Assembly: GCA_028829895.1 (NCBI GenBank)
Contig: CM054178.1
Coordinates: 101,794,058 to 101,858,057 of the forward strand
Direction of reading: 5' to 3'
From: Sinotaia quadrata
Taxonomy: Eukaryota > Mollusca > Gastropoda > Architaenioglossa > Viviparidae
DNA length: 64,000 nucleotides
Positions within the stretch are counted from its first letter, which is position 1, and every line of letters begins with the position of its first letter. A program made the position numbers and the translations under genes. The notes below the pieces were generated by a model. The model searched no databases. It was given only the letters and a program-made list of their open reading frames with translations, and was not told where the DNA came from. Below are positions 13,569 to 27,415 of the stretch, piece after piece.

Positions 13569-15149
13569 GACATTGAGAAACATATGGTACAGTTGAAGAC
13601 GCAATAGAGGACATTAATGAGAGGTTTTAACCGTAACGGAATATAATAAAAAGACTTTGACAGGTATTTCATTGTGCTCCTGACAAATACTTGACGTATT
13701 CTAAACAGCCGACATGCATAGAATAGCAAGGCGTAAATCTCTTGAACAGTTTCTTGAAGAAATTGATCTCTATGTGCCTCAAACTGAGGTGCTGGCAGAT
13801 ACGCTAAATGTTTTGCTTGAAAATGATAGCGTTTGATTGAGTTTCAAAAGTTCCCGATAAAAACATCAGTTAGTCGTTATTCATTGGATGGTGTTAGATG
13901 ACATACTTTATTGACAATAAAATTGGAAAAAAATTGTAAAACGTTTTAGATCCATTGTGGTTGCGCGCGCGCGTGTGTGTATGTTTGTGAGAAGGGGAAA
14001 GAGAACGACATTTGAAGTCGAAAGGTTTTTGCAGTTTCTGTGGGAAAAGAAGTCAACACGAGGGGAGGTAGTGATATTCTTTTTTAGGGTTACACGGTCA
14101 CCAACCCCTTGAGCTCGCGCCAAAAAGAGCCCTATCTGGTGCTTCGTAGTTTAGTGGGACGTAAATGGCAACAACACTGTAATTACAAGTAAACTGTGAC
14201 AAGATCGAGTGCTTCTAGGTAACCGGACAGGCAGAATAGGACAAACTGCACTTTTGCATCATGAATGAAGGTGCAACCCAACCAGATACACGTACGACAA
14301 GCATGTTGCAGGTGTACTCTTGAATTCTAAATAAGCACTGTCGCTGTCAAGAGCAAAGAGAATCTAAAGCAGTTTGACACTGATGCATTAAAGACAACTC
14401 AAAATGGAATGTCTGCTTTTCCGAGTGCACATAACAAAAAAGGTTGAAATCCCCCCCACTGTTTCCTCATAGCATACTAAACGGTTTGATGATCCGTGAA
14501 AGAAATTAAAACAAACATATACAAACAAAACACAAAAATCAATAAAAAAAAACATACTTAAACCAACACGTGGTGGGCAGTCTTTGGCTCACCGGTAAGT
14601 GGAATGTGTACTTTCCTCTGCTGGTCGCCAGTGCACCACTGTCCTTACTAGGTTAAGATTTGTTCCATTTCTTTTGGTTTGAAGCATGTTACACTGGACA
14701 GATGTAACGTGAATGACTATTGCCTGAAGCCACTGACTCTAGCTATCCTGCCAACGATGCCACAAAATGTGGGACCACTTGATGGCGGTGTGGAACTTAG
14801 TGGTGATAATGAACACATCACAGCAAGATATACACTGGTTTCTTTTGGGATTTGTGGGTGGGGAGAAGGATTATTCTCACTAGCAAGTGTGTGGTCTGAA
14901 AGTTCATCTTTGCAAAACAGAGTTGGCAATGGAGGTAACAAGGCTAACCTTAAATGGTCTAGTAGTGTTAAAACAATGGGAGGACCAGAGTAAAAACTAA
15001 AGAGCCCTAATAATAAATGATAACATAATAAATCTAATACAAAACAAAGTAATTTCTCGCACTGAGACAGGCCCTAGGCCTAGGGAATAGACTTTCCCAC
15101 TGCAATCAAAAGACAAAAGAAATTAAATCCCCGCATAGTATCACACATG
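13569..15149. other. Intergenic, no gene seen
   Basis: Contains an alternating GC/GT stretch near 13965-13980. The 104-codon frame at 14679-14993 has no recognisable motif. No RNA or mobile element was identified. Confidence 0.5.
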
Positions 15150-15395
15150 CATAGCTAAGTATAGCTCATATTGATAAATAAACCTATTACAAAACAAAAT
15201 AACTTCTCACTAAGTGTAGCTGATATTGATAAATCTAATACTTAAGAAAATAACTTCTCGCTAAGTGATTCTGATATTGATAAATAAACCTAATACAAAA
15301 CAAATATCTTCTCGCTAAGTGTAGCTGATATTGATAACTAAATCTATTACAAAACAAAATAACTCTCGCTATGTGTAACTGATATTAATAAACTG
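15150..15395. repeat. Minisatellite of about 50-55 bp, 5 units
   Basis: Unit contains 'gctgatattgataaataaac', 'ctattacaaaacaaaataac' and 'ttctcgctaagtgta'. Units vary by small deletions. Confidence 0.9.
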
Positions 15396-15693
15396 TTATC
15401 ACATTCACACTTCATGGTATCATGTATTTATTCTATTAATGCAATAGCTAAATCCTTAAAAAATATTTTATATGTATCAAATTTGTTCATATTTAGTAAA
15501 TGATCACTGCAGTTTTATCTTGCCTTAAATGACTGTGGTTTGGATGAGTAATGAGAAGAATGCAAATTTACACTCTTTTAAGGTTAAATTACATTGTCCT
15601 TACTTGTAGGGACATGACACACGGGGATTGTTATTATTAACAAGGTTATAGCTATTAGCTCGTGCTAGTAATTATAAGCGACAGTTTGTTGAT

Positions 15694-15698
<5 letters not shown>

Positions 15699-15727
<29 letters not shown>
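15699..15727. repeat. (GA)n microsatellite
   Basis: About 14 GA dinucleotides. Confidence 0.97.
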
Positions 15728-15731
<4 letters not shown>

Positions 15732-17744
15732 CTGTAGGCTGCTATTATACTGAGGTTTGAGACTGGGTGGTGGTGGTAAGAAAAGGAGGGAATAAACCTA
15801 AAACTATTAGTAAAACTAATGTGGCAGACCATAAGCCTTATCATATTTCAATATATACCAGGTGTTATGTAGTATTTTAATAATGAGTTATTAATGAATA
15901 AATAGCTAAAGAAACCCCAGTCCTTCCTGGTATAAAGAAATTATACTAATAGTTGAAACATGAAGACAGACACTATAATATATGTATTTTAAAAACAACC
16001 CCAAAACAACCACTATTACTACACTTGGTCCCTCTTACCCCAACTTCAATAACTGTAACGGAGCTAGTGAAACAGGACGATATTAAAAAAAAACACGTGG
16101 GAATAAAAGGGCAAGAGTGGTTGTTAAAATCGTGTTCAGTATTTCAGTCACTTTTGCATCCTTTTTTGGCGGAGTGCCAGAAATGAATTTGTTACTGTCG
16201 TGAGACAGAGGCCAGTATTGCGTCCCTTGAACCCACCCCCACCAATAATAACAAGCGTCAGTCGGATACTTCCGGCTCTGGATGAAGGAGCCAGAGGACG
16301 ATTGAGTACGACAAGGCTAATGTTAGTAAAAATGCGCTGAATTGGCTTTGCGAGAAAAAGCCATTGAAAAGTTTTGATTTGTGTGGATCATTGTCGGGTT
16401 AGAGAATATATATAAAAATTAAAAAAAAAAAGTTTAAAATCAATATCAGGTTTTCGATGAGCACGTTCCCTAATTGTCAAGGGATCTTGATTTCAAAGTT
16501 TACATAGTATTGCTGTGTTTCTCAGCTTAGAATCGATAACAATTTTCGTGCGCATGTTGGAATTCTGCTTGCAAAATTATTTTTGAATACAGAGTAAGAA
16601 GAAGAAGGAGGAAAAGAAGAAAGGAGGAAAAATTATTTTGAAGGAGAAAAAAAGAAGGGTTTTTTTCTCTTATTTCCTTATTTTCACATCCTGGAACTAC
16701 CACTCATACATTTAACATATAACGAGCAAGTGGATGGATGGGTTTAGAATACGCGCCGCTGTAAATGATTTATTTCTTTAGCTGGTGATAAAATAATGCT
16801 AAATTATTTAATGAGTGTGTGTGTGTGTGGGGTGTCCATGGAATGTTGGTGGTAGTATTCAACGTGCCGTTTGTCCACAATTTCCTGTTCTGCTGACGAA
16901 TTTTTTATCGCTGTGCCGCGCGAACCAACAGGATTTCTGCAGGAACTGAACTTGTCCCCCCCCCCCGAATTCTACCACCACCACCCAGTCAACGCGAATG
17001 AGAAGTGAAGTGAAATGTCGGTCAGAGCGACAAGGAAGAGTTTAAATTAAGCTCTGAGGCTTTCACTGACTGGACTGCAAACAGGGCTATCGACGTGTCA
17101 GCTTGATTTCCTTTGCAGTTTACTGGTAGGAGTGTCCATAAGGCAAGTAGTCGTGTCCACTTCACTACTAGAGCTAGACGCATCTCTGGCCGACTGACGT
17201 TTAGGAAAAAGGACCAAGTCCTTGAAAGCGGCAATGACTTTGTTTTGTTTTGTTTCCACTTGCACGTCCTCACCAGCCGATAATTGTAGAAAGTGTCTTT
17301 GGTTTATTTGTTGTTTTATTTTAAACAACGCTGCAGTCTGTAAAGATAATTTAACAAAGATTGCCGGAAGATATTTCAAGGTCGCATTCAGTCACTTGTC
17401 TCAGTATCGTATTACCCTCATCACAACCACCCTCCCCCCTTCCCCTATGATACACCCCAAAATTTTAATTCATTGTAAGCCAAAAGGAAGCATATATCTA
17501 TAATCCGAACAATCACATTCTTAACACGATGAGATGTATTATTTTTAGAAATATTGTAAGTTTGAGTATTTCTTTTTCCCATAGCAACGATACAATGCTG
17601 AAGCCTGAAACAGAATGCGATATATTTCTATCAGAAAATAACGGACAGCAAGTTCTAGGAAACAGTTTCGGGCTAACCAGGAAGAAATGTGAACTTAAAA
17701 CCTCATTGTAAATGATTTATCATGACCTTAAAATTCTTGCAATC
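15728..17744. other. Intergenic, no gene seen
   Basis: Has a purine-rich stretch (about 16600-16660), a short GT tract (about 16815-16830) and a C-run (16958-16966). Several ORFs of 60-93 codons overlap each other on both strands and carry no known domain. Confidence 0.5.
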
Positions 17745-18235
17745 AGTAGGGTAACTAGTATTGAAATCTGCTTGTGTAGACAAGCACGGTAACTAGTATT
17801 GAAATCTGCTTGTATAGACAGCAGGTTAATTAGTTGTATTGAAATCTGCTTGTGTATCAAGCACGGTAACTAGCATTGAAATCTTGTATTTGTAGACAGC
17901 AGGTTAATTAGTCGTATTGAAATCTGCTTTTGTAGACAGCAGGTTAATTAGTCGTACTGAAATCTGCTTTTGTAGACAGCAGGTTAATTAGTCGTATTGA
18001 AATCTGCTTTTGTAGACAGCAGGTTAATTAGTCGTACTGAAATCTGCTTGTGTAGATAGCAGGTTAATTAGTCGTATTGAAATCTGCTTGTGTAGACAGC
18101 AGGTTAATTAGTCGTATTGAAATCTACTTGTGTAGATAGCAGGGTAACTAGTCGTATTGAAATCTACTTGTGTACACAGCATGGTAAGTGGTCTTTTTGA
18201 AATCTCTTATGATGTAGACAGCAGCATTTATTTTT
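17745..18235. repeat. 40-bp minisatellite, about 12 units
   Basis: Unit 'gtattgaaatctgcttttgt' plus 'agacagcaggttaattagtc'. The outer units are more diverged than the central ones. Confidence 0.97.
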
Positions 18236-18780
18236 CTAGACAGAGAATGCATGAAAACTTCTTAGAAATTTTATTTGGTTTAATAAATGATAGTTATGTT
18301 TCTTCCCCCCCCCCCATAATTGGTCCCCTACCCCTTAAATACACTACTATAGATACATAAAAAGGCATCGTGATTGACTAAGATATTCGTTTAAAAGAAA
18401 TAGGAATCTAAGTAGATTCTCTCTTAGTGTGAGTGTATGGGAGAAAGAATGGTGAATACCTGAACATTAGTAGAGTGGAAGTCTGTGGCAACGTTCCAAG
18501 TTCCTGATTAATTAACTGTCAATCTCTATCTGAATAATTATCTTTAAATTATACACATATAAGATTCTCCCATTCAGCCAATTAATCAGCCACCGACAGG
18601 GTCTTTGTCTTGCGGTCAAGAGTGACTAAGTCAGAACTTGAGAGTTCTACCTATAGGTTACCTTCCCTCCAAGCGTTACTTGTCTTAGAATAATAGATTC
18701 CGCAGCTCTATCTTGTCTGTCAATCTATTTTCTCGTCATCTGGCTTAGCCCCCACCCGCTACCTATATACGCCCCTCCTC
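18236..18780. other. Intergenic, no gene seen
   Basis: A C-run lies at 18306-18315. No other feature recognised. Confidence 0.5.
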
Positions 18781-20208
18781 TTACGTAATAGAAGAAAAGT
18801 TTTAAAATTCAACAAATTTTTATTAAGAAAATAGAATAATAAAATTAACTTATTTCAATATTAAATAAAACCACACCAGATAATAATACAGATTTCAATA
18901 TTCAAATTACTCCTCTCTGAAATTCAATATTTAGAAGAATAAGAAAATAAGAATTAGCAGTTCTCAAAATTCAATAATTAGAAAAATAAGAAATTCATCA
19001 TTTAAAAAAATATCTTCTAAACACAATTATTAGAAAGATACTCACGAATTAATATCAGTACTTTCCTAGAGCAATTACTAGGTTCACACATCAAGCATTA
19101 ATATTCTCACTCAAAAAGAAAAGACATTAGAATAAGAAAAAAAAAGATAAGAAGGAATAAACATAAGAATTTACACAAATCACTAACAAATACAGGTTTA
19201 ACAATGAGACAAATATGGTTTACGGTTCACCTGGTGTTTTGTGTGCATCATTCCTGCCCAGTTATCTCAGCCACTATCAGCTTCAATTGGAACACTTCTT
19301 TGATGTAATGTTAATGTTCATAAAGTTCACAGTTTGTTTAACTTAACACATGCTCTCGAAATCACAAATCCAGTGAAATTCAGTTCTTGAACATAGACTA
19401 ATATTCTCCTTGAATATTCCCAAACTCACAGTCAGTCAATTACACAGGAAGTGATATAGCCTGTCCAATGACGGTATTCGATACCTTTAGTGACAGCCGA
19501 CTTTTGACTCAGCCAACATCACGCCAAATCTTCAGTCACAGTGAATTTGCCTTGTCTAGTTCATCATGTGTTCTCTTGCTCCTTAGACAGTAGCCCAGTT
19601 GGACAAGCATGCTTGCATCTTCCAGACAGTTTTGCCTTTTCGAACTTCATACCGGTGTCCCTTGAAGTTGTGAAATACTATATGAATTTCTGCACATCAG
19701 TCTCATGTTTTCACTAACTTAAACCTGTAATTCCATTCTTGATTCTCATCTTTAATTCTTTTCACATTTACTTTCCTTTCTTAGTCCCAAGAATGCATTA
19801 CAGAAAATCATTTAAAGTTACAATATTAGGAAAGGAAATCTACAATTTGCAATAAGTAAAAATAATTCAATCTGTACAAAAATCATGATTTTTACCATCT
19901 CAGACAATCCTTAGCATGCTCTGTCTATGCTTCACTATCCATAGAGGGCGATACGGGAATCAAGAGTTCAAATGCGTGTCCCACCGACAGTGGGGGTATT
20001 TATGCGAAAGTTGGGTCCTACGCTCTAATCTCCCCTTCTGGACATAATCCCTCCCTTGTCTAACTCATTGTACTTTTGTCTTGGTTGAGCGACTCTACTC
20101 AAAAGGCTGCTCTGCGAGCGCAAGGCTGGTGTCTTTAGAGTTTAGAAGCTGCCTGACCCTGAGTTTCAATGGCATCATGTCCTTTTGACAGTGCATATTA
20201 TTACGTAA
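18781..20208. mobile_element. Possible LTR- or TIR-type element, 1.4 kb, unclassified
   Basis: Bounded by a 10-bp inverted repeat, ttacgtaata at 18781-18790 and its complement at 20199-20208. Because ttacgtaa is itself palindromic, this is weak evidence. The left two thirds are A/T-rich and the right third GC-richer with a TATA-like 'gtatttatgc' near 20000, so it may be a solo LTR read on the plus strand, comparable in layout to the element at 21384-23057. No target duplication was seen and no protein is encoded. Confidence 0.3.
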
Positions 20209-20220
20209 CATATGCGTCCC

Positions 20221-20785
20221 CTCTCAGTGTGTCTGCTCAAGCACCTGGTTGCGTGATTGCTTCAGTAGCTTGACTTGACTTTTAATCTCTAATCCTACTT
20301 GAGATCAAAGTTTGACTGTCCAAATTGCTGAATATGATTTTCTACACTGCAAAATACATGACTGGCTTTGCAGTGGCTCACATTTAAAGTTAAAGCATCA
20401 AAAGAATTCTGCGTGTGTTTCAACTTTAATTAAGGAAATTTTCTCAGTGTGTCTGTTTGCATTTTCAACTCCACAAAGTCAGGATATGGGGACTGAGTGC
20501 TACATTGTGCTGAATGCGGGGTAGGATGAGGGTAGTGAAACATTAGATACATTGAAGAAAGTAGGTGGCATAGTGGGTACCCCCTCCCATCTCGATTTGC
20601 CTGGCAAGCACTATATGGATGTTTATTTGCCTCGACAGACTGAGATAATCTTGTTTATTTCAATGTGTAAACACAATAAACACATGATGCTGCATTGTGG
20701 GGAATTGTTGGCGCCTCATCGTTTCAGACGAGACTGTGCTTCACCACTTCCATCCTACCTCATCAGTATGTTGTTAGTTTGTATG
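20221..20785. other. Intergenic, no gene seen
   Basis: Small overlapping ORFs only; nothing recognised. Confidence 0.5.
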
Positions 20786-21383
20786 AATAAATCGTATACA
20801 TTAGCTTGTGTGAACGTCTCCAATACTTTAGCTTGTCTGAATGCTCGTATACATTAGCTGTCTGAATGTCTCATATACGTTAGCTGTCTGAATGTCTCGT
20901 ATATTTTAGCTTGTCTGAATGTCTCGTATACGTTAACTTGTCTGAATGTCTCGTGTACATTAACTTGTCAGAATGTCTAGTAATCATTAACTAGTCAGAA
21001 TATCTTGTACACTTTAGTTTGTCTGACTGTCTAGTATACATTAGCTGTCTGACTGTCTAGTATATGCTAGCTTGTCTGAATGTCTTGTATATGTTAGCTT
21101 GTCTGAGTGTCTTGTATTTATTAGCTTGTCTGAAGATCTCGTATACATTAGCCTGTCTGAACATCTTGTATTCATTAGCTTGTCTGAGTGTCTCATTTAG
21201 GTTAGCTCGTCTGAATGTCTCGTATACATTAGCTTGTCTGAGTCTCGTATAAGTTAGCTTGTCTGAATGTCTTGCATACATTAGCACATCTGAATGTCTC
21301 GTTTACATTCACTATTCTGTCTCATATACAGAAGCTAATCTGAGTGTATTGTATATATTAGCTCATCTGAATGTCTTTTATAC
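20786..21383. repeat. 27-bp minisatellite, left part of a split array
   Basis: Unit 'gtctcgtatacattagcttg' plus 'tctgaat'. The 27-bp period is a multiple of three, so both strands stay open over long stretches (for example 21057-21287), which is a by-product and not a gene. The array is interrupted by the element at 21384-23057 and resumes at 23058. Confidence 0.95.
21379..21383. repeat. Target-site duplication, left
   Basis: TATAC directly before the element; the same five bases follow it at 23058-23062. The minisatellite unit itself contains this sequence, and deleting the element plus one copy restores a normal repeat unit. Confidence 0.75.
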
Positions 21384-23057
21384 TGTTACGTGTCCAGTAT
21401 TTGTTTAAAGACCCTGCTTTAGAAACTTTAGAATTTAATTAAATAAATCCACTCCCTTATTCTGAACAGACTGGTTGCTCAAGTTTATCCTTCAGTCTCA
21501 ATAAAATTTACTACTTGTAGTCTAAGTCAGACAAATTTACAGACAGACAAACTTGCGTACAAAGCACGGATTGGGAACGTTAAAACAATTATAATTAATT
21601 ATGCATTCAATCTTTCCTTCTGACTCATTTTCCCCCACCCAACCCTTTTGGTCTATTGCATAAGAAATTAACTATGAATAATTGTTTCAACAAGGAAAAA
21701 AGAAATTTAATAAGTTTAAACAATAACAAAGGTTAATCAAGAATTAGACGACATCAAGTCTCCTAAGATATGTTACTGTTTAACGTGTTAAAGTTCAGTT
21801 AGGTTTTCAGATTGCGATGCAATTATATGGTTCGAGTACATCAGTCACTGCATTTAGCTCTTTATCAATATGGCGTTGTTACGTAGCGCATGGTACCCAA
21901 CAATTCATCTGGTTCCTGGACTCTTATGGCTAGTTTGGTAGATAACGTCTCATCAGTTCACTCTTTCGCCAGAATTCGGATAATACCAGTTGTCCAACGC
22001 AGTTTGAAGCAACCTTCAGGCAGTCCTGGTAGTGAAGTTTACGGTGACATACCAAAGCAAGAACGACAACGTAGAAGTACGAACAAAGGAAAAGGAAGAA
22101 GAACCCACTCTGGAAATGAATAAATTCCTATGAGCGATTGCTTTACAGTTTCGCAATCCAACGCACGTGGTTTGACAGTAGCATAGCTTATTCCTCGACC
22201 TATTTGTGTCTTTACAATAATATTTAAATATTTATGACTAAAGACACAATGTGGTCTGCATGTGCGTTTATAATTAACGTTCACATGAACATATGAATTC
22301 CCCAAAGTATTTACATTTCACAATGGAATTCACATAGAAGGAATCAAGTTAACAATTCAAAATCACGCATGTGTACTTTACAATTTACAATAATAAAATA
22401 TATGCAAAAATGAATTTAAATTGCCAATAAGGATTTCACAAACGTGCACAGACGTTCGGTGATACAAATTAGTTATTTTACTTTATAAATTAAATGGTTT
22501 TCCATATTAATTTATACAATGTAACATCTCGACTTAGCCACACTTCTATCAAGCCACGTGTTTGGAGGAGATTGCAACAATATAATTTTCTGCAATAAAT
22601 ATATACGTAAATTCTCACAATGATATCTTAAAATAAAAATACAAATAATATTCTAAGAAATCGATGTGTTACCTGGTTCTATACAGCAATGTGACCAGCC
22701 GGCGGGCTTTTTTCCCTCGCAATCCACAGAATTCAGATGGCTGATACGCTTGCAACGGTCCGCTGTTCCCTCGAGAATAAATGCAGCGGCACGTGATCGG
22801 CGTATATAAAGAGGTATAAGAATTTATGGCGCGAATTGATCACGTGATGATGCTTGATTCGACCTACAAATCAGCTATTGTCCGAATGTTGCATAACTGG
22901 AGTGAGTTCTCTCCCTACCTTTGAATAGGCGTGTATACTAGAGCATGACGGTTACTTGCTCTAACAAAGAAATGAGTCCAAAATAAGAAAATAACAGATT
23001 TGAAAATAAGAAATAGGTTAAGAGTTCAAGGTACGATTTTATCTTGACTCTGTTACA
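21384..23057 (+). mobile_element. Solo-LTR-like element, 1674 bp
   Basis: Starts TGTTACGTGTCC and ends CTCTGTTACA, so it has the TG...CA ends of a long terminal repeat, and it is flanked by a 5-bp target duplication, as retroviral-type integrases make. A strong TATA-like box (tatataaag, 22803-22811) lies about 250 bp from the right end, as expected for a long U3 followed by R and U5 on the plus strand. Four CACGTG E-boxes stand at 22164, 22555, 22790 and 22841. No gag or pol sequence and no second LTR is seen, so it is read as a solo LTR. A 77-codon frame at 21890-22123 has no recognisable domain. Confidence 0.6.
22803..22811 (+). promoter_or_regulatory. Putative LTR TATA box
   Basis: tatataaag, with CACGTG motifs at 22790-22795 and 22841-22846 on either side. 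It would promote plus-strand transcription out of the element. Confidence 0.4.
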
Positions 23058-23690
23058 TATACAATGGCTCATCTGAATGTCTCGTATACATTAGCACGCC
23101 TGAGTGTCTCATATACATTAGCTGTTACAAGTGTCTCGTATACATTAGCACATCTGAATGTCTTGCTTATATTAGCTCATCTGAGTCTCTCATGTCATTA
23201 GGCTGTCTGAGTGTCTCGTATGCATTAGCTCGTCTGAGTGTTTTGTATACATTATCTCATCTGAGTGTCTCGTATACATTAGCTCGTCTGAGTGTCTCGT
23301 AAACATTAGCTTGTCTGAATGTCTTGTATACGTTCACTTGTCCTATACATTACCTTGTCTGAGTGCATATTACAAATTGTCTCGTATACATTAGCTTCTC
23401 TGAATGTCTCATATACGTTAGTTTGTCTTCTGTATGTTACCATGTCTGATTTCATATTTCAAATTGTCTCGTATACGTTAACTTGTCTGAATGCATATTA
23501 CAAATTGTCTTAAATAAATTAGCTTGTCAGTGTGCATATTACAAATTGTCTCGTATACATTACTTATCTGATTGCATATAACAAATTGTTTCGTATACGA
23601 CGTTAGCTTGGATCTAAGTGCAGTTTACAAATTGTCTTGTATACATTAGCTTGTCTGACTGCATATTACAAATTGCGTTTCATATACGTA
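23058..23690. repeat. 27-bp minisatellite, right part of the split array
   Basis: Same unit as 20786-21383. From about 23350 a compound variant alternates the unit with 'tgcatattacaaattgtct'. Confidence 0.94.
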
Positions 23691-26600
23691 CAATGGACTT
23701 CTCTGACATCCATCCTAAGCTCTCTCTCGTAAAACCAAAGGCATGTGTTCTGTTCAGCTAACCTTGTCAGAGTTAAAAGAAATAACTTGTATAAAATACT
23801 TGAAACAACACGCGCCTATTGCTGACGTACATGTTGACGATAAGGTCCGGTTATGTACCGGGAACAGATCAGAATAACATGCTCTGTGTGCCTGTTGTTT
23901 GCTTGGTGTTTATCAGAGCAAAACGACGTACTTTTACCAAACCACTTCAACTGCCTTGATTGTAGGTGGTTATGTTGTTATTGTCGTCGTTGTTGTTTGT
24001 GGATGAGTTTGAAGAGCGAACTGTTAACTAAAAATTGTCACCCAGTCTTTCCTATTCTTCTGCATTGAATTGCTTTATGACTATACGAGTTACAGTCCTT
24101 TATAATTTTAGGGGTAAAACCATTTTCTGTTCCTCCCTCCCCACTTCCGTCGCCCAATCTACTTTTAATGGTCTCGCGACCAAAGGGGCACAAATGTCAA
24201 ACTAACAATACAAAGTACTCGTTTATTTCATCACCGCTAAACTGTCGCTCTTATATGTACACTCACAGTGACTGTATCTGGCCCCTATAAGCTGTTGACG
24301 ACATCGAGGGCAGAAAGTATTTATTATTTCCCTTCCCAGACTCATGGCAAGCACACAGAGCTAGCCTGATAACAACTTCCGGTTGTAAATTGTTTTTCTC
24401 GCAGTGCTAGCCCTAGGGTGAAAACCAACACAAACACGCCATAAAAGAAGCATTGCCTTTTATGGGCATGACCTTGTTCTCTATAGATCTTCTAGCTGAC
24501 TGGGGGCAAAAAGCCCCACAAAAAACCATCTACACCAAACACATTTTATAATCGAGTAGGTTAAATTCTTGGCTGGTCTAAAGCATTCAGCCATGCAGGG
24601 ATCAATGTAATATATGTATAATCAGCGAACGTTTTTGGTTATCCAACCCACCAACGGAGGACGGTTGAGGGTGTGCGCCAAACTTTTTCTCCCTTCTGCC
24701 AGCCCTCCCGCCCTCCATCTCGGGACGCAATGTGAGGCTGTGGGGTCCCACTGGGGCACTCCAGATCAGATAACGTCTTCTGACGAATTAATGATCAACG
24801 CAAGCTCCAGAGGTGACGTTGAACTGCTATCGACCCCCCCCCCCCGATTTTTGTTGTTGTTAGTTATGTACGCATTATGGTTGTGACGTTAGAGTAATTA
24901 ACTAAATTTTGTCGTCAGAGACTCAGAGAGCAACCTCTGACTGTAACTGCCGTCTCATTATTCATACTTTGACGTAGTTTTCATCCTGTATGCATAGAAA
25001 GCATACTATCAAATCGTGTTCAGATGGGAGGGTCCAATAGAGTTATATCGGTGGGAACAGAAAGAGACAAAATGCCAGATTCCCATACTCAAACAAATAT
25101 AAGCCTACTCTGTCGAGGTACACGGATTGCCTGTCTTTAGAATTCCAGACACTACACATAGATTTAAAACTAAAATCGATGACCAAGTTGCTGCATTGTT
25201 AAAATACCAATAAATGTAATTATATTATGCATTTATCATACTTCAGGGATCAAGAACCATGTTTTTGGGGCATCCGTTTTAATTTTGCTATGACCAGAAT
25301 AGGTGTACACATTTGCATTCATGCATTATAATGAATGTTGACATTAAAAAAGTGTTCTTACCGAAAACAAAACAGATATATCTGTGCATTATAGCCTTAC
25401 ATTTGGGTCCAAGAAGCCATTATCTCCATAAAATATTTATTTTATACGGAACAATTATAATCTTTATATAAGTAAGACAAGGCTCTTTGGACGATTTGTT
25501 TTTAATTTTTAGGGGTGGGGCTATTTTTGCTGACTGGTTATTTCCCTCGCAGTTCTTCGCTCTGTAAGTACATTTGCAAAGACCAGCAGCTACCTTCCCC
25601 CCCAAACCCCACCCCAACCCCATTTGTAACACTGCATACTATTCTTTCTTACTCCTGTCATCTTCCGTAGATCATTAATCATATTACTGCATTTCTTTAT
25701 GTATTTCATAGATTTGGATCGTTGCAAAACAAAATAATAAAACAAATAAAAGTCAAATTAAATAATAAACCCCTTTCTGCTCATTGATGTTTGATTTTGT
25801 GACAAAGCAAACTTTGAAGTGTCAGTACTAAACACTTGAATTACAGACTCAACATTATCAAAATCTTCAATACACTTCAGTTACGTACTCATACTATAAC
25901 TGACCACCCATTTCAGTACAATTCAGTAGAATGTTTTCTTTTATTAAAGTAGAAACCGAAAATAAAACTATAGATAACAAAAGGATTGCTATTTTAATAA
26001 ATTTAAAGTCTATTGAGCACTTAAGACACTTATCCTTGTCACCAGTTACACTTGGTTGCTTGCGTGGTCACATTGTATTAGAGATAGGGCGTCACATAAA
26101 GTGTGTTAGCGAAAGGACGTCACAATAAAGATGCTAGAGGAAAGACATCACTTAAGGTCTCTATCAAGTGAGAGTCGGAGATCTGATTTACTAGACGGCA
26201 AACTGCACAAGTTTAATGGTTCATGATTACCTTAATCCTAGTCTTCCCTCTTCTCTACTACATTCGAGGACATATTCAGACTTCCCCTCGCGCACGTGTA
26301 CTATAAATAGTTATTGTTTGTTAAGAAATTATTTCCTTGTTTTTTGTTCACGCAGTGTCGCTTATCGAAAAACGCTCCCATAGTTAAGAGAGGAAGGAAG
26401 AGATATTCAGCTCTGCGGCGCTGTATTTGAGTCATTCCTTTATGTTTTAAACTGGTGGGGTTGGGGGTGGGGGTGGGAATGGGCAATGCCACGAGTTTCT
26501 CAGTGCAACTATGAGTGAAACAAGGTGTTTAAAACGAAACGCAACCCTAGTCGATGAAAATTTATTAGCAAATTACAAAAATTGTTGAACAAGATAGCTA

Positions 26601-27139
26601 TCATACTTTGCACATAAAATTAATGTATTCATATTCAATGGATCATGTTATCCAACACATTTCTCATTACTTCATTTGATACTTCAATAATAATATTTGT
26701 AATTTATAAAAATATATTCAAAAATTATAAATGGGTTGCATTTCTTTTTGAAAACTGCACTATGCCTCACCTGGGCTAATTTAAGTGACTCTTGTTACAG
26801 GTCGACTTATAACAGGGAAGGTGGGTTCTAAAATACCCCTCCCTGCCCTTTCATTGACGATTTTTCTCAGGATTAAGTTTGAAATTAATCTTTTAAAGCG
26901 TCCTTAGCTAATACAAAGTTGAATGCTTTACTTGGTTATACATTACCTTAGCTACATCAGTCACAAAACACCGGAAGGAGAGCATTTGTTGATGACTGTA
27001 GTTGTTCAGTGTACACACTGTACAGCAATCATGAACATATCAGTTTCAGTGTGTCATCAACACTGAAATATGTAACGTTGCGGAAAGATCTGTTCCACCA
27101 ACGCTACTGAGTTGAAATTAACGGAGTGGATGATGTACG
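23691..27139. other. Intergenic, no gene seen
   Basis: Contains C-runs near 24834-24845, a G-rich stretch at about 26455-26477 and scattered ORFs of 60-90 codons without recognisable domains. No RNA genes or element ends identified. Confidence 0.5.
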
Positions 27140-27415
27140 TTAATTACTTGTAGTCTTGTATCTTTGTCACTGTCAATGTCAGTGTCATGTGACTTGTGAC
27201 TGTCATTCTAAGTGTCATGTGTGTGATATATATGCACATTACCTGCTTGTCACAGTCATTCTAAGTGTCATGTGTGTGATATATTTGCACATTACATGCT
27301 TGTCACTGCCATTCTCAGTGTCATGTGACTTGTCACTGTCATTCTCAATGTCATGTGTGTGATATATATGCACATTACATGTTTGTCACTGTCATTCTCA
27401 GTGCCATAAGTGTAA
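27140..27415. repeat. Minisatellite of about 53 bp with 27-bp sub-units
   Basis: Repeats of 'tgtcattctcagtgtcatgt', 'gtgtgatatatatgcacatt' and 'acatgcttgtcac', with some shortened units. Confidence 0.9.
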
